A DNA stretch of 64,000 bases, from positions 4,597,001 through 4,661,000 of the forward strand of contig NZ_FXWM01000001.1 of assembly GCF_900177675.1 (NCBI RefSeq), written 5' to 3'. Positions 32,425-40,894 of the stretch are shown piece after piece. Position 1 is the stretch's first letter, and every line of letters begins with the position of its first letter. This DNA comes from Bacillus sp. OV166 (GTDB lineage Bacteria; Bacillota; Bacilli; Bacillales; Cytobacillaceae). The notes below the pieces were generated by a model. The model saw only the letters and a program-made list of their open reading frames with translations, searched no databases and was not told the origin of the DNA. Both the position numbers and the translations under genes were made by a program.

Positions 32425-33018
32425 ATGAGAAACAGCTTATTCGTCATTGCCACCCTCGTTTCGAGTCTTTATTTAACAGGTTGTGCAAAGAATAATATCG
32501 ATGGTGATGTAGCAACCCGGCAACGAAATGCAAATGAAATAACTAGAGTGAATTTTAATAACCCTAATCAGGTCGGACCAGCTCTTTCAAGTGCAGATAC
32601 TAGTGATCCGGAATTAGATCGCAACAGAAATTATAACACTATTACCAATGGACGCAATTATAACAAAGTTGGAAGCAATCAAACCAATACTAGAGTAGCG
32701 GACAAAGCTGCTGATAAAGTAGTCAACTTAACAGAAGTAGACAACGCAACTGTTATTATAAACGATAATAATGCTTATGTTGCGGCTAAATTGGACGTTT
32801 CAGCTCGTAATGAATTGACTTCAGCTATTAAAGAAAAGATTGCTCGAGCAGTTAAAACTGTTGATCGGGACATTGACAATGTTTATATTTCTGTTAACCC
32901 TGATTTTTATGATCGAATGAATACTTATTCAAGAGATATTCGAAATGGAAGACCGGTTTCAGGTTTTATCGATGAGTTTTCCGATACCATCCGCAGAGTG
33001 TTTCCTAATGCGAAGTAA
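32425..33018 (+). CDS. YhcN/YlaJ family sporulation lipoprotein
   Basis: A 197-residue lipoprotein. The signal ends at the lipobox LTGCAKN (cysteine near residue 20), then an Asn-rich linker precedes the YhcN/YlaJ domain from about residue 90: DKAADKVVNLTEVDNATVI, NNAYVAAKLD and VDRDIDNVYISVNPDF. The family is found in spore membranes of Bacillus and is linked to germination or outgrowth. AAAGGAGTG lies upstream of the ATG. Confidence 0.88.
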   Translation: MRNSLFVIATLVSSLYLTGCAKNNIDGDVATRQRNANEITRVNFNNPNQVGPALSSADTSDPELDRNRNYNTITNGRNYNKVGSNQTNTRVADKAADKVVNLTEVDNATVIINDNNAYVAAKLDVSARNELTSAIKEKIARAVKTVDRDIDNVYISVNPDFYDRMNTYSRDIRNGRPVSGFIDEFSDTIRRVFPNAK

Positions 33019-33040
33019 AATAAAGTGGGACGGGAAGTAA

Positions 33041-33066
33041 AATGCCTGGCAAATTGACCAGGCATC
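33041..33066. terminator. Terminator between convergent genes
   Basis: ATGCCTGG-CAAATTGA-CCAGGCAT, an 8-bp stem with a short T-run on the minus strand. Confidence 0.75.
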
Positions 33067-33073
33067 TTACTCT

Positions 33074-33661
33074 TCACTGCAGTTTCAATTTAAGCTCTGT
33101 TCTTACATTGTCCCATTCATGACAAAGGATACTAAAAAAGACCGTGTCCCTGGTGTATCCATCGGAAATAATCCGATCTTTTCGTAATATTCCTTCCTTT
33201 ACTGCTCCAATTCTAGCAATAGCTTGCTGTGACCTTTCATTTCGAGAGTCTGTTTTTAATTGAACACGCGTCAGTTTCCAATTTTCAAAGGCATGCGTTA
33301 ATAACAGGAATTTACATTCTGTATTTACCTTTGTCCGCCATACATCTGGGTGATACCATGTCGAACCAATTTCAGCACTTTTATGTCGCGGGGATATGTC
33401 TAAGAATCGGGTGCTGCCAATCACTTGATTTTCGTTATTTACAACGGTGAAAGTGTATTCTGATCCATTTTCTCTAGCTTTCAATGCTGCTTTAATCATT
33501 TGTTCCATTTCATTTTTCGATCGAACCTTGGTCGCCATATACGTCCAAATTTCATTTGGTTTTGCCGCTTCCCATAAGCCCTCTAAATGGTCCATACTGA
33601 TTGGAATCAAATTTACATTTTCCCCTTGTAACGAAAAAAGGTTGTTCCATAATTTATCCAT
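33074..33661 (-). CDS. GNAT family N-acetyltransferase (RimJ/RimL type)
   Basis: A 195-residue acetyltransferase of the GNAT_3 type. Visible are FTVVNNENQVIGSTRFLDIS (strands 3 and 4), AEIGSTWYHPDVWRTKVNTE (acetyl-CoA contact), LKTDSRNERSQQAIARIGAV (motif B) and the end GYTRDTVFFSILCHEW. The usual Q/R-x-x-G-x-G/A loop is altered to WRTKVN. Such enzymes acetylate small amines or protein N-termini; the substrate is unknown. AGGGGAG lies before the ATG. Confidence 0.85.
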   Translation of the reverse strand: MDKLWNNLFSLQGENVNLIPISMDHLEGLWEAAKPNEIWTYMATKVRSKNEMEQMIKAALKARENGSEYTFTVVNNENQVIGSTRFLDISPRHKSAEIGSTWYHPDVWRTKVNTECKFLLLTHAFENWKLTRVQLKTDSRNERSQQAIARIGAVKEGILRKDRIISDGYTRDTVFFSILCHEWDNVRTELKLKLQ

Positions 33662-33711
33662 TATTTAATATCTCCCCTTCATTTACCGTACCATTACCAC
33701 TTTTTCCATAT

Positions 33712-33738
33712 AAAAAGACTGCGGGCTATGCTCCACAG
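33712..33738 (-). terminator. Terminator of the 67-residue DUF6501-like gene
   Basis: On the minus strand GGACTGTGGAGC...GCAGTC is followed by TTTTTA; the stem is short. Confidence 0.6.
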
Positions 33739-33748
33739 TCCTGTTTAT

Positions 33749-33952
33749 CTATGCATCTTGGAAATATTCCTTGTAGAAGCCGCCTACTTTTCCGGTATTG
33801 TCAATAATGTAATAAAATTCTTCTGTCTCATTTTTCACATCATAGATTTTCCCAGCAGTTAAGGCGTTATTGACAAGGTATTTTTTTGCATCCGTGTGAA
33901 CGCATTTTATTTTTTTTACTGTTTCACGATCACGCCATGATAGATGAATCAT
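33749..33952 (-). CDS. DUF6501-like small protein
   Basis: A 67-residue protein, MIHLSWRDRETVKKIKCVHT, then AKKYLVNNALTAGKIYDVKN and YYIIDNTGKVGGFYKEYF. It resembles a conserved Bacillus family of unknown function (placed as DUF6501 from memory). ATG 33952 is favoured over GTG 33961, which sits too close to AAAGGA. Probably a small beta-rich fold, with no membrane segment. Confidence 0.65.
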   Translation of the reverse strand: MIHLSWRDRETVKKIKCVHTDAKKYLVNNALTAGKIYDVKNETEEFYYIIDNTGKVGGFYKEYFQDA

Positions 33953-34209
33953 TGTTGCCACCGTTCCTTTCGATCAATGTCCAATTTCTAGTATAATCAA
34001 TCGGGCTGGTCCTGTGCAACCATATCATGCGTCAATTCCGAAAGTATTAGTTTTTTATTTTCACCAATTCTAATTTTATCTGTTATTAATTTAAGAAATT
34101 TGAACTTTTTTCAAATTTTATTAATTTGGGGTTCTCAAACAGACTGTAAACCATTACAATTATAAAAACTGAATATTCAATCCATTTACCAAGGAGGCAT
34201 TCATAAAAA

Positions 34210-34344
34210 ATGAAAATTATGAGTAATGAGCAATTGGTTGTTTCGTATCGGGATGCATTAAAGTCTGACAAGGAAAAAGAATGGATTAAGATCTTAAAGG
34301 ATGAAATCAAACGGCGTGGTTTAAAACCATTTAAAAATCGTTAG
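34210..34344 (+). CDS. sda: Sda-type sporulation kinase inhibitor
   Basis: A 44-residue helical-hairpin protein, MSNEQLVVSYRDALK, then KEWIKILKDEIKRRGLKP. It matches the layout of Bacillus subtilis Sda (LSDELLIESY..., FIELIENEIKRRSL). Sda binds the dimerisation domain of KinA and blocks phosphate flow to Spo0A when replication is perturbed. In B. subtilis the gene has DnaA boxes in its promoter; no canonical box is seen upstream here. AAGGAGG lies about a dozen bases before the ATG. A strong terminator follows. Confidence 0.8.
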   Translation: MKIMSNEQLVVSYRDALKSDKEKEWIKILKDEIKRRGLKPFKNR

Positions 34345-34358
34345 CATAAACCCCATGA

Positions 34359-34391
34359 AAAAACCGCTGAAAGGATTCAGCGGTTTTTCAA
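34359..34391 (+). terminator. Terminator of sda
   Basis: AAAACCGCTGA-AAGGAT-TCAGCGGTTTT followed by TC. Confidence 0.88.
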
Positions 34392-34459
34392 TAAATAAAT
34401 TATCTTCATTTAGCTTACAGGATGTATTTATTCAAGATCTCGATTGGAAATAATCTAAA

Positions 34460-35539
34460 TTAAAGTTGGTTATTTAACTCTCTAATAGGCCGAAAGCCTA
34501 ACCCATTAAGTTTTGAAGCAATTTTGTCTGCTGCATCAACAGGGTGATCTGCAGATATTTCAAAGAATTCCCCTTCATACTCTTGTTTTGCATGGTCATA
34601 GCGTGGATCATAATAATGTTCAAGTAAAATTCGAATCAAATCAGGATAATTACGATCTGTTAACATTTGGATGAGCGATTTTTTAATGTCTTGATCTTTA
34701 ACACGTCTTAACACCTTTTCAATACCATCAGAAATCTTTTCGAAATACCAGTGTTCTTCCTTGTATGGCTGCACATACTCGGCGACAAGATGCTTTACCC
34801 GTTGATCAATGTGGGTGTTGAGATTGACGTTAATACCTTGCATTTTTTTATCCATTAATTGTTCAGTTTGGACAGCTTTTCCAATTCTTTTGCTTTCCGC
34901 TTCAACCAGAAAATAATCAGCATCTTTTATTTCTTGAAGACCTTTAAATAGAAGGGAGTCAAATGTTTTTTGGTTATGACCGTCACCAAGACCAATCGTT
35001 CCAAATATCGAACCGCGATGGCCCGCCATCTCTTCAAGGTCTAAGATCGGATATCCCTTCTTTTTCAATATCTTTAAGACCTCTGTTTTACCAACACCGG
35101 TCAGTCCGTGGAGGACGATTGCTTTGTTAGGAAGCATTGTCGGCAATTGTTCAAGAATATAGTGGCGGTATGCTTTATAACCTCCAACGAGTCGCCAAGA
35201 ATAAATTCCGGCAAACTCTAAAAACGTAACCACTGCCTTACTTCGCATTCCACCACGCCAGCAATGGATAATAAGTTCCGTATTGTCTGAAACGTATTTT
35301 TTTATTGTTTGAAGGAGTTCAGGAATTTTAGGCGAGACAATTTCCATTGCCTTCCATTTCGCAATTGCCGACCCTTCTTGTTTGTAAATGGTTCCGATTA
35401 CTTGTCGTTCCACATTTGTAAATAAGGGAACATTGATTGCTCCCGGAATTGCACCATCTTTAAACTCGATCGGTGAGCGTATATCAATGATTACTGGGTT
35501 CTTTATCGTAAAAAGTTCTTCAACCGTCATGTCCTTCAT
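34460..35539 (-). CDS. selU: tRNA 2-selenouridine synthase (MnmH/SelU/YbbB)
   Basis: A 359-residue enzyme that converts 2-thiouridine at the wobble position of Lys, Glu and Gln tRNAs to 2-selenouridine through a geranylated intermediate, using selenophosphate. The N-terminal rhodanese domain carries the catalytic Cys93 in IIHCWRGGMRSKAV. The second half has a P-loop GLTGVGKT at 145-152, then PILDLEEMAGHRGSIFG and YFLVEAESKRIG. Full length and intact. It depends on SelD, as does the selenocysteine in FdhF of the same window. Confidence 0.95.
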   Translation of the reverse strand: MKDMTVEELFTIKNPVIIDIRSPIEFKDGAIPGAINVPLFTNVERQVIGTIYKQEGSAIAKWKAMEIVSPKIPELLQTIKKYVSDNTELIIHCWRGGMRSKAVVTFLEFAGIYSWRLVGGYKAYRHYILEQLPTMLPNKAIVLHGLTGVGKTEVLKILKKKGYPILDLEEMAGHRGSIFGTIGLGDGHNQKTFDSLLFKGLQEIKDADYFLVEAESKRIGKAVQTEQLMDKKMQGINVNLNTHIDQRVKHLVAEYVQPYKEEHWYFEKISDGIEKVLRRVKDQDIKKSLIQMLTDRNYPDLIRILLEHYYDPRYDHAKQEYEGEFFEISADHPVDAADKIASKLNGLGFRPIRELNNQL

Positions 35540-35604
35540 TAATCTACGCTCCTTGTAAAAGTAATATTATCCGAAAAATAACATATCTAATGAAAACAAA
35601 CAAA

Positions 35605-35704
35605 ACTTCCACAACGGGAAGTTTCAGAAAAGTATACATCATGGAAATTTATTTTCATAATAAAGTATAAACACCATTATACAGGATTTATCACTAGCTT
35701 TCAA
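35605..35704 (-). promoter_or_regulatory. Promoter and leader hairpin of selU
   Basis: TTGAAA (minus strand, 35704-35699), a 17-bp spacer and TATAAT (35681-35676) make a near-consensus sigma-A promoter. The leader of about 130 bases contains the hairpin AAACTTCC-CGTTG-TGGAAGTTT at about 35604-35626. No selenium-specific element is recognisable. Confidence 0.75.
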
Positions 35705-35846
35705 GAAGCTGGGAATTACTGCTTGTTGTCAATATTTTTTCTACTTGTGAAATGGTGTACCTGTTAAAGTTTCAATAACAATTCCGTAAACTAAATTATA
35801 TAAATTTTAGAGGGTTCACGCAGTAACAAATGACACTAACTATTAA

Positions 35847-35880
35847 AAAGTCTACTCTCACCATCGAGAGTAGATTTTTT
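35847..35880. terminator. Terminator of the trp operon
   Basis: On the minus strand AATCTACTCTC-GATGGT-GAGAGTAGACTT with A and T tracts on both sides, just past the trpA stop. The remaining 35705-35846 holds no gene. Confidence 0.9.
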
Positions 35881-35882
35881 AT

Positions 35883-36668
35883 CTATACGATCTTTGATTT
35901 TGGTTTGAAGACTGACATCAACTGTTCCATCTCGAGCAAATTTTCACTATTAAATAAATCGACAATTTTACTGCCGACAATAACTCCATCACAGTATTTT
36001 GTTAGGTCAGTTATTTGATCTTGATTTGAAATGCCGAAGCCAGCCAAGACGGGAATTGGACTTACATCTTTTACAGATTTTAAAAATTGATTCAATTCCG
36101 AATCATATTCATTTCTTACCCCTGTAATCCCCTTAATTGTAACCGTGTATAAAAATCCCTTGCCCTTGCTTGAAATCGTTTTGATTCGCTCCATTGGTGT
36201 TGTCAGTGTTACGAGGCGAATCAACTCAATTTCTGCTTTCTCAAGTTGTGGCGTAATGATTTCCTCTTCTTCTATTGGCAAATCGGGAATAATACATCCA
36301 TCCACACCAGCAAGACGAATATCTCGGACAAATTCATCGATTCCATAGGAATAAATGGGATTTAAGTAGGTCATGATGAGGATTGGAACTGACACATCCT
36401 TTCGTGCTTTTCCTAGTTCTGCAATAATCCCCTTTAAGGTTGTTCCATTTTCAAGTGCCCTTATTCCAGCTCGTTGAATAGTTGGTCCATCAGCCACAGG
36501 GTCTGAAAACGGAACCCCAACTTCAATCGCGGTTGCACCAAATTTCTCCAACAGTGTTAGACGTTCAACCAAACATTCTAGCCCACCATCCCCGGCCATT
36601 ATGTAGGGAACAAAAGCTTTTGTATTATTTTCTTTTAATGCCGTAAAAGTTTTTTCAAAACGGTTCAT
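35883..36668 (-). CDS. trpA: Tryptophan synthase alpha chain
   Basis: A 261-residue TIM-barrel subunit that cleaves indole-3-glycerol phosphate to indole. The catalytic glutamate lies in FGATAIEVGVPFSDPVADGP, and the catalytic aspartate in AGVDGCIIPDLPIEE. GFLYTVTIKGITGVR, PVLAGFGIS and DGVIVGSKIV form the phosphate site. Last gene of the operon, 3 bp after trpB. Confidence 0.97.
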   Translation of the reverse strand: MNRFEKTFTALKENNTKAFVPYIMAGDGGLECLVERLTLLEKFGATAIEVGVPFSDPVADGPTIQRAGIRALENGTTLKGIIAELGKARKDVSVPILIMTYLNPIYSYGIDEFVRDIRLAGVDGCIIPDLPIEEEEIITPQLEKAEIELIRLVTLTTPMERIKTISSKGKGFLYTVTIKGITGVRNEYDSELNQFLKSVKDVSPIPVLAGFGISNQDQITDLTKYCDGVIVGSKIVDLFNSENLLEMEQLMSVFKPKSKIV

Positions 36669-36671
36669 TTC

Positions 36672-37871
36672 TTATCTCTCCTCTCTAAGCCGTGTTTTCA
36701 CGGTATCTACATCTTTATCTCCGCGTCCTGAAAGGCAAACTACAATCTTTTTTGAATCGTCCATTTCAGCGGCAAGCTTCACTGCAAAGGCTATTGCGTG
36801 TGCGCTTTCTAGCGCTGGGATGATTCCTTCAAGCTTGGATAAGAGCTGAAATGCCTCCAGTGCTTCTTTATCGGTAATCGATTGATATGATGCTCGACCA
36901 ATGTCATGCAAATAGCTGTGTTCCGGTCCTACGCCTGGGTAATCAAGACCTGCCGAGATGGAATGGGCTTCTTGAACTTGACCATCTTGATCTTGTAATA
37001 GATACATTAGTGCGCCATGTAGTACACCTGGACTTCCCTTTGTTAAGGAAGCCGCATGATACTCTGTATCTACACCCTGTCCAGCAGCTTCCACGCCATA
37101 GAGACTAACCATTTCATCCTCGATAAAAGGATGGAACATCCCCATCGCATTACTCCCGCCGCCAATACAGGCAACCACTGCATCCGGAAGCGCCCCTTCG
37201 CTTAATTGGAATTGTTGTTTTGTTTCCTTACCAATAACACTTTGAAAATCTCTGACCATTTGCGGAAATGGATGTGGTCCCATTACAGATCCTAATAGAT
37301 AGTGGGTATCATCTACATTTTCAACCCAGTATCTTAAGGCTTCGTTTACGGCATCTTTTAATGTTGCACTTCCAGATGTAACACTGACGACCTTTGCACC
37401 CAGCAATTCCATTCGAAAAACATTTAGTGCCTGCCTTTTGATGTCCTCCTCACCCATAAATACGATACAATCAAGATTTAATAAGGCACAAACGGTTGCC
37501 GTTGCTACACCATGCTGACCTGCACCGGTTTCAGCTACAATTTTCTTCTTTCCCATACGTACCGCTAGTAGTGCCTGCCCAATCGCATTGTTAATTTTAT
37601 GGGCGCCAGTATGGTTTAAATCTTCTCTTTTTAGAAAAATCTTAGCCCCGCCCGCGTGTTTCGTCAGGTTATCTGCATAATACAATGGGGTTTCTCTACC
37701 CACATAGTCTTTTAACAATTTTCGAATTTCCGCTTGAAAGGAAGGATCCTTTTTGGCGCTTTCATAGGCTTCACCAAGTTCAATTACTGCTTTCATTAAT
37801 GTTTCTGGGACAAATCTTCCCCCGAAAATGCCGAAGTGGCCTTTCTCATTTGGCAATGTATACGTGTTCAT
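36672..37871 (-). CDS. trpB: Tryptophan synthase beta chain
   Basis: A 399-residue PLP enzyme that joins indole and serine. The PLP lysine is in HTGAHKINNAIGQALLA, the catalytic glutamate in VAETGAGQHGVATA and the glycine-rich phosphate loop in CIGGGSNAMGMF. GGFVPE-like GGRFVPETLM opens the protein. It is 3 bp from trpA and 5 bp from trpF. Confidence 0.98.
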   Translation of the reverse strand: MNTYTLPNEKGHFGIFGGRFVPETLMKAVIELGEAYESAKKDPSFQAEIRKLLKDYVGRETPLYYADNLTKHAGGAKIFLKREDLNHTGAHKINNAIGQALLAVRMGKKKIVAETGAGQHGVATATVCALLNLDCIVFMGEEDIKRQALNVFRMELLGAKVVSVTSGSATLKDAVNEALRYWVENVDDTHYLLGSVMGPHPFPQMVRDFQSVIGKETKQQFQLSEGALPDAVVACIGGGSNAMGMFHPFIEDEMVSLYGVEAAGQGVDTEYHAASLTKGSPGVLHGALMYLLQDQDGQVQEAHSISAGLDYPGVGPEHSYLHDIGRASYQSITDKEALEAFQLLSKLEGIIPALESAHAIAFAVKLAAEMDDSKKIVVCLSGRGDKDVDTVKTRLREER

Positions 37872-37876
37872 TCCCT

Positions 37877-38494
37877 TTACCTCCCTACAGGTGTGCTTTT
37901 GGCTTTTTCTATAAATGTTTGAATCTTTTTTAAATCCTTTTTCCCATCGGTTTCTACCCCTGAGCTAACATCCACCATATATGGCCTAATAATTTTTATC
38001 GCTTCTTCAACATTGTCTGCATGCAAGCCACCAGCTAGGATGACTTTTTGGCTATTAATCAAGTGAGGATTGACCTCATTCCAATTAAACACCGTTCCAT
38101 TTCCGCCTCTATATTTTCCTTTGGGACTGTCGAGTAAAATAAAGTCACTTGGAAAATCAGCCAATTCTTCTAAGCTTTCATTCCCTTGAAAACTGATTGA
38201 CTTAATGACAGGCAAGGAAAGCGATTCACTGAATGATGCTGTTTCATCTCCGTGTAATTGGATATGTGTCAGACCCACAGTGGAAGCGATTCTTTCGATA
38301 TCATCTTTTGTTTCATTAACAAAAACACCGATCTTAAACACCTCTTTAGGTATCTTAGCAATTATCTCACGTGCTTTCTCAATCGAGATCCTGCGCTTAC
38401 TATCTGCAAAGACAAACCCAATAGCATCAGCACCATATTGAGCCGCCGCAACCCCTGTTTCGACATCAGTAATTCCACAAATTTTTACTTTCAT
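37877..38494 (-). CDS. trpF: Phosphoribosylanthranilate isomerase
   Basis: A 205-residue TIM barrel. The catalytic cysteine is in KVKICGITDVETG and the acidic partner in ILLDSPKGKYRGGNGTVFNW. LAGGLHADNV and DVSSGVETDGKKD complete the phosphate site. It overlaps trpC by 4 bp. Confidence 0.96.
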   Translation of the reverse strand: MKVKICGITDVETGVAAAQYGADAIGFVFADSKRRISIEKAREIIAKIPKEVFKIGVFVNETKDDIERIASTVGLTHIQLHGDETASFSESLSLPVIKSISFQGNESLEELADFPSDFILLDSPKGKYRGGNGTVFNWNEVNPHLINSQKVILAGGLHADNVEEAIKIIRPYMVDVSSGVETDGKKDLKKIQTFIEKAKSTPVGR

Positions 38495-39282
38495 CTATTT
38501 ACACCTTCATTAAGGGGCAAGCGAAAGTCTAAAAAGGATTGTTTCACATTTGCACTTTTCATTAATGCTTCTCCCACTAAAATCCCATTCGCTCCTGCAT
38601 TTCTAACACGTGCTACATCCTCTTGGTGATGGATCCCGCTTTCACTAATGAGATACGCGCCAGTGCTTTTTACAATGGAAGCTAATGTCTCTGTCACCTC
38701 AAGCGAAACATGAAAGGTTTTTAAGTCGCGATTATTTACTCCAATCAGCTTTGCACCTGTCTTAAGTGCACTCTCCAATTCCTTCTGATTATGAACCTCC
38801 ACCAGTACCTCCAAGCCTAAGTTCTTAGCATATTGAAGGAGTTCAACCAATCTCTGATCGTCTAATGCAGCTACAATAAGTAAAATGATATCAGCCCCAT
38901 TGGAAGAAGCAAGATTTATTTGCATTTCATCAATGATAAAGTCTTTACAGAGAATCGGCAGATTTACCTTGCTCCGAACAGCTCTTAAATCGGAGAAAGA
39001 GCCCTTAAAAAAGGTTTGGTCTGTTAGTACAGAAATAGCAGAAGCGCCATATTCTTCATATAACCCCGCCTGAAAGGAAGGATCAATCAGATTATTAATG
39101 ATTCCTTTTGAAGGAGATGCTCGCTTAAATTCAGATATTATCGATATTTGTTCTGCTGTTTTCAGTTTTTGAATTAAAGATCTTTTCGGCTGGTTTGTAC
39201 CTTCGAATAGTTGGTTTCCCTCTCGAAGGAAGAGAACTTCTTTTTTCTTTTGGTCAATGATTTTATCTAAGATTGTTGCCAC
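38491..39282 (-). CDS. trpC: Indole-3-glycerol phosphate synthase
   Basis: A 263-residue TIM barrel. IISEFKRASPSKGII holds the catalytic lysine and SPSKG motif. YGASAISVLTDQTFFKGS, LPILCKDFIIDEMQI, VEVHNQKELE, GVNNRDLKTF and ISESGI are all present. It overlaps trpF and abuts trpD. Confidence 0.97.
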   Translation of the reverse strand: MATILDKIIDQKKKEVLFLREGNQLFEGTNQPKRSLIQKLKTAEQISIISEFKRASPSKGIINNLIDPSFQAGLYEEYGASAISVLTDQTFFKGSFSDLRAVRSKVNLPILCKDFIIDEMQINLASSNGADIILLIVAALDDQRLVELLQYAKNLGLEVLVEVHNQKELESALKTGAKLIGVNNRDLKTFHVSLEVTETLASIVKSTGAYLISESGIHHQEDVARVRNAGANGILVGEALMKSANVKQSFLDFRLPLNEGVNR

Positions 39283-40311
39283 TTATATCGCCTCTTTCTG
39301 ACCCGCTGCTTGAGATTTTTCAATCAAAGTAGCTAATTTTTCATAAGCAGCACCAGAATCAATGATTTCTTTCGCAACATTGATCCCATCCTGAATGGAG
39401 TTTGCTTTACCTGCTGTATAAATTCCTAGTCCGGAATTAAGTAAAACCGTATCACGGTAAGCACCTTTTTCCCCTTTTAACACATTAATTAATATGTCAG
39501 CATTTTCCTTTGAGTCTCCACCCTTAATACAGCTGTTATCATATTGTGGGAGATTGACTTCTTCTGGGAGGAATGATTGATTAGCAATTTTCCCATCTTC
39601 TAAAATGGTTAAATAATTTTCCCCCTGAAGTGATGCTTCATCCATGAAACCTGCACCATTAATAACAATAGCCCGCTTACGTCCTAACTTCAAAAGAACT
39701 TCAGCAAACACATTCAATAAATCTCTCCGATATACACCCAACAATTGATAGTCCAACTCAATCGGATTGGTTAGTGGTCCGATAAAGTTAAAAATGGTTG
39801 GGATCTTCAATTGTTTTCGAACTGTCATGACTTTCTTTAACTTTGGATGAACGTTTGGTGCGAATAAGAAGGATAATCCTATTTCCTGAAGAATTTCTTC
39901 TGTTCTTTCTGCGGAAAGATTTAAATGGATTCCTAAGTATTCCAGCACGTCCGCACTGCCCGTTTTACTCGAAACACTTCGATTGCCATGCTTGGCAACA
40001 GGAATTCCAGCACCAGCAATAACAAAAGCAGACGTAGTACTCACATTAAAACTGGAGGATCCGTCCCCACCTGTTCCACAATTATCAAGAACGCCTGAAA
40101 ATTTCTCATTAAATTTCAGCGTATTTGCCTTCATCGCTTTTACAATCCCCGTAATTTCTTCAACTGTTTCTCCTTTAGATTTCAAGCCCATTAAAAAGGC
40201 AGCAATTTCAGATTCGGAAACCTCCTCACCCAAAATGAAATGCACGGCTTCTTTCATCTGGTTTTCAGAAAATGATTCACGTTCAGCTAATTGGAGTAAA
40301 TAATTCTTCAC
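39283..40311 (-). CDS. trpD: Anthranilate phosphoribosyltransferase
   Basis: A 342-residue enzyme. DNCGTGGDGSSSFNVSTTSA is the PRPP-binding signature, followed by KHGNRSVSSKTGSADVLE and FNFIGPLTNP. The start is GTG at 40311, with GAGAGG upstream inside trpG, so the genes overlap by 29 bp. Confidence 0.97.
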   Translation of the reverse strand: MKNYLLQLAERESFSENQMKEAVHFILGEEVSESEIAAFLMGLKSKGETVEEITGIVKAMKANTLKFNEKFSGVLDNCGTGGDGSSSFNVSTTSAFVIAGAGIPVAKHGNRSVSSKTGSADVLEYLGIHLNLSAERTEEILQEIGLSFLFAPNVHPKLKKVMTVRKQLKIPTIFNFIGPLTNPIELDYQLLGVYRRDLLNVFAEVLLKLGRKRAIVINGAGFMDEASLQGENYLTILEDGKIANQSFLPEEVNLPQYDNSCIKGGDSKENADILINVLKGEKGAYRDTVLLNSGLGIYTAGKANSIQDGINVAKEIIDSGAAYEKLATLIEKSQAAGQKEAI

Positions 40312-40894
40312 TTTTATTCATCCTCTCTATCTCAATTAAAAAGTTTTTTAGGATTTGTTTACCTGATGGAGTACCAATCGATTCCGGATGAAACTGAAGA
40401 CCGAAAACGGGATATTGACGATGTTTTATGGCCATGATTTCCTGGTCATCATCAGAATGAGCAATGCACTCAAGTTCCTCCGGAATACTACTCTTCTCAA
40501 TAATTAATGAATGATACCGCATCACTTCTAATGGGTTGGGAAGACCGTTAAATAATCCATCGCTCCGATGTGTAATCAATGATGTTTTACCATGTTTGAT
40601 AAGGGCAGCTCTGTGAATCTCCCCACCGAAAGCTGCACCAATGGCTTGATGGCCGAGACAGATTCCTAAAATAGGGATTTTATTAAAAAACGTTTGAATT
40701 AACTCGATACAAATTCCTGCATCCTCTGGCTTCCCTGGTCCCGGGGAAAGAATAATGGCTTTAGGATTTAAATCTCTGATTTGGTCTATGCTTAATTGGT
40801 TATTTCGTAAAACCGTAATTTGTTCACCTAATTCCCCTAGATACTGATAAAGGTTGAATGTGAACGAGTCAAAATTATCAATCAGTAAAATCAT
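40283..40894 (-). CDS. trpG: Anthranilate/aminodeoxychorismate synthase glutaminase subunit
   Basis: A 203-residue class I glutamine amidotransferase. The nucleophile is in GICLGHQAIG, the His-Glu pair in GLQFHPESIGTPSG, and LIDNFDSFTFNLYQYL opens the protein. Its position within the trp operon differs from B. subtilis, where the shared glutaminase sits in the folate operon; this copy may still serve both pathways. Confidence 0.95.
   Translation of the reverse strand: MILLIDNFDSFTFNLYQYLGELGEQITVLRNNQLSIDQIRDLNPKAIILSPGPGKPEDAGICIELIQTFFNKIPILGICLGHQAIGAAFGGEIHRAALIKHGKTSLITHRSDGLFNGLPNPLEVMRYHSLIIEKSSIPEELECIAHSDDDQEIMAIKHRQYPVFGLQFHPESIGTPSGKQILKNFLIEIERMNKSEELFTPIS

Noticed and set aside
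34086..34310. A 74-residue leftward frame overlapping sda
   Set aside because: It is antisense to sda, which has a family match, a ribosome site and a terminator; the leftward frame has none.
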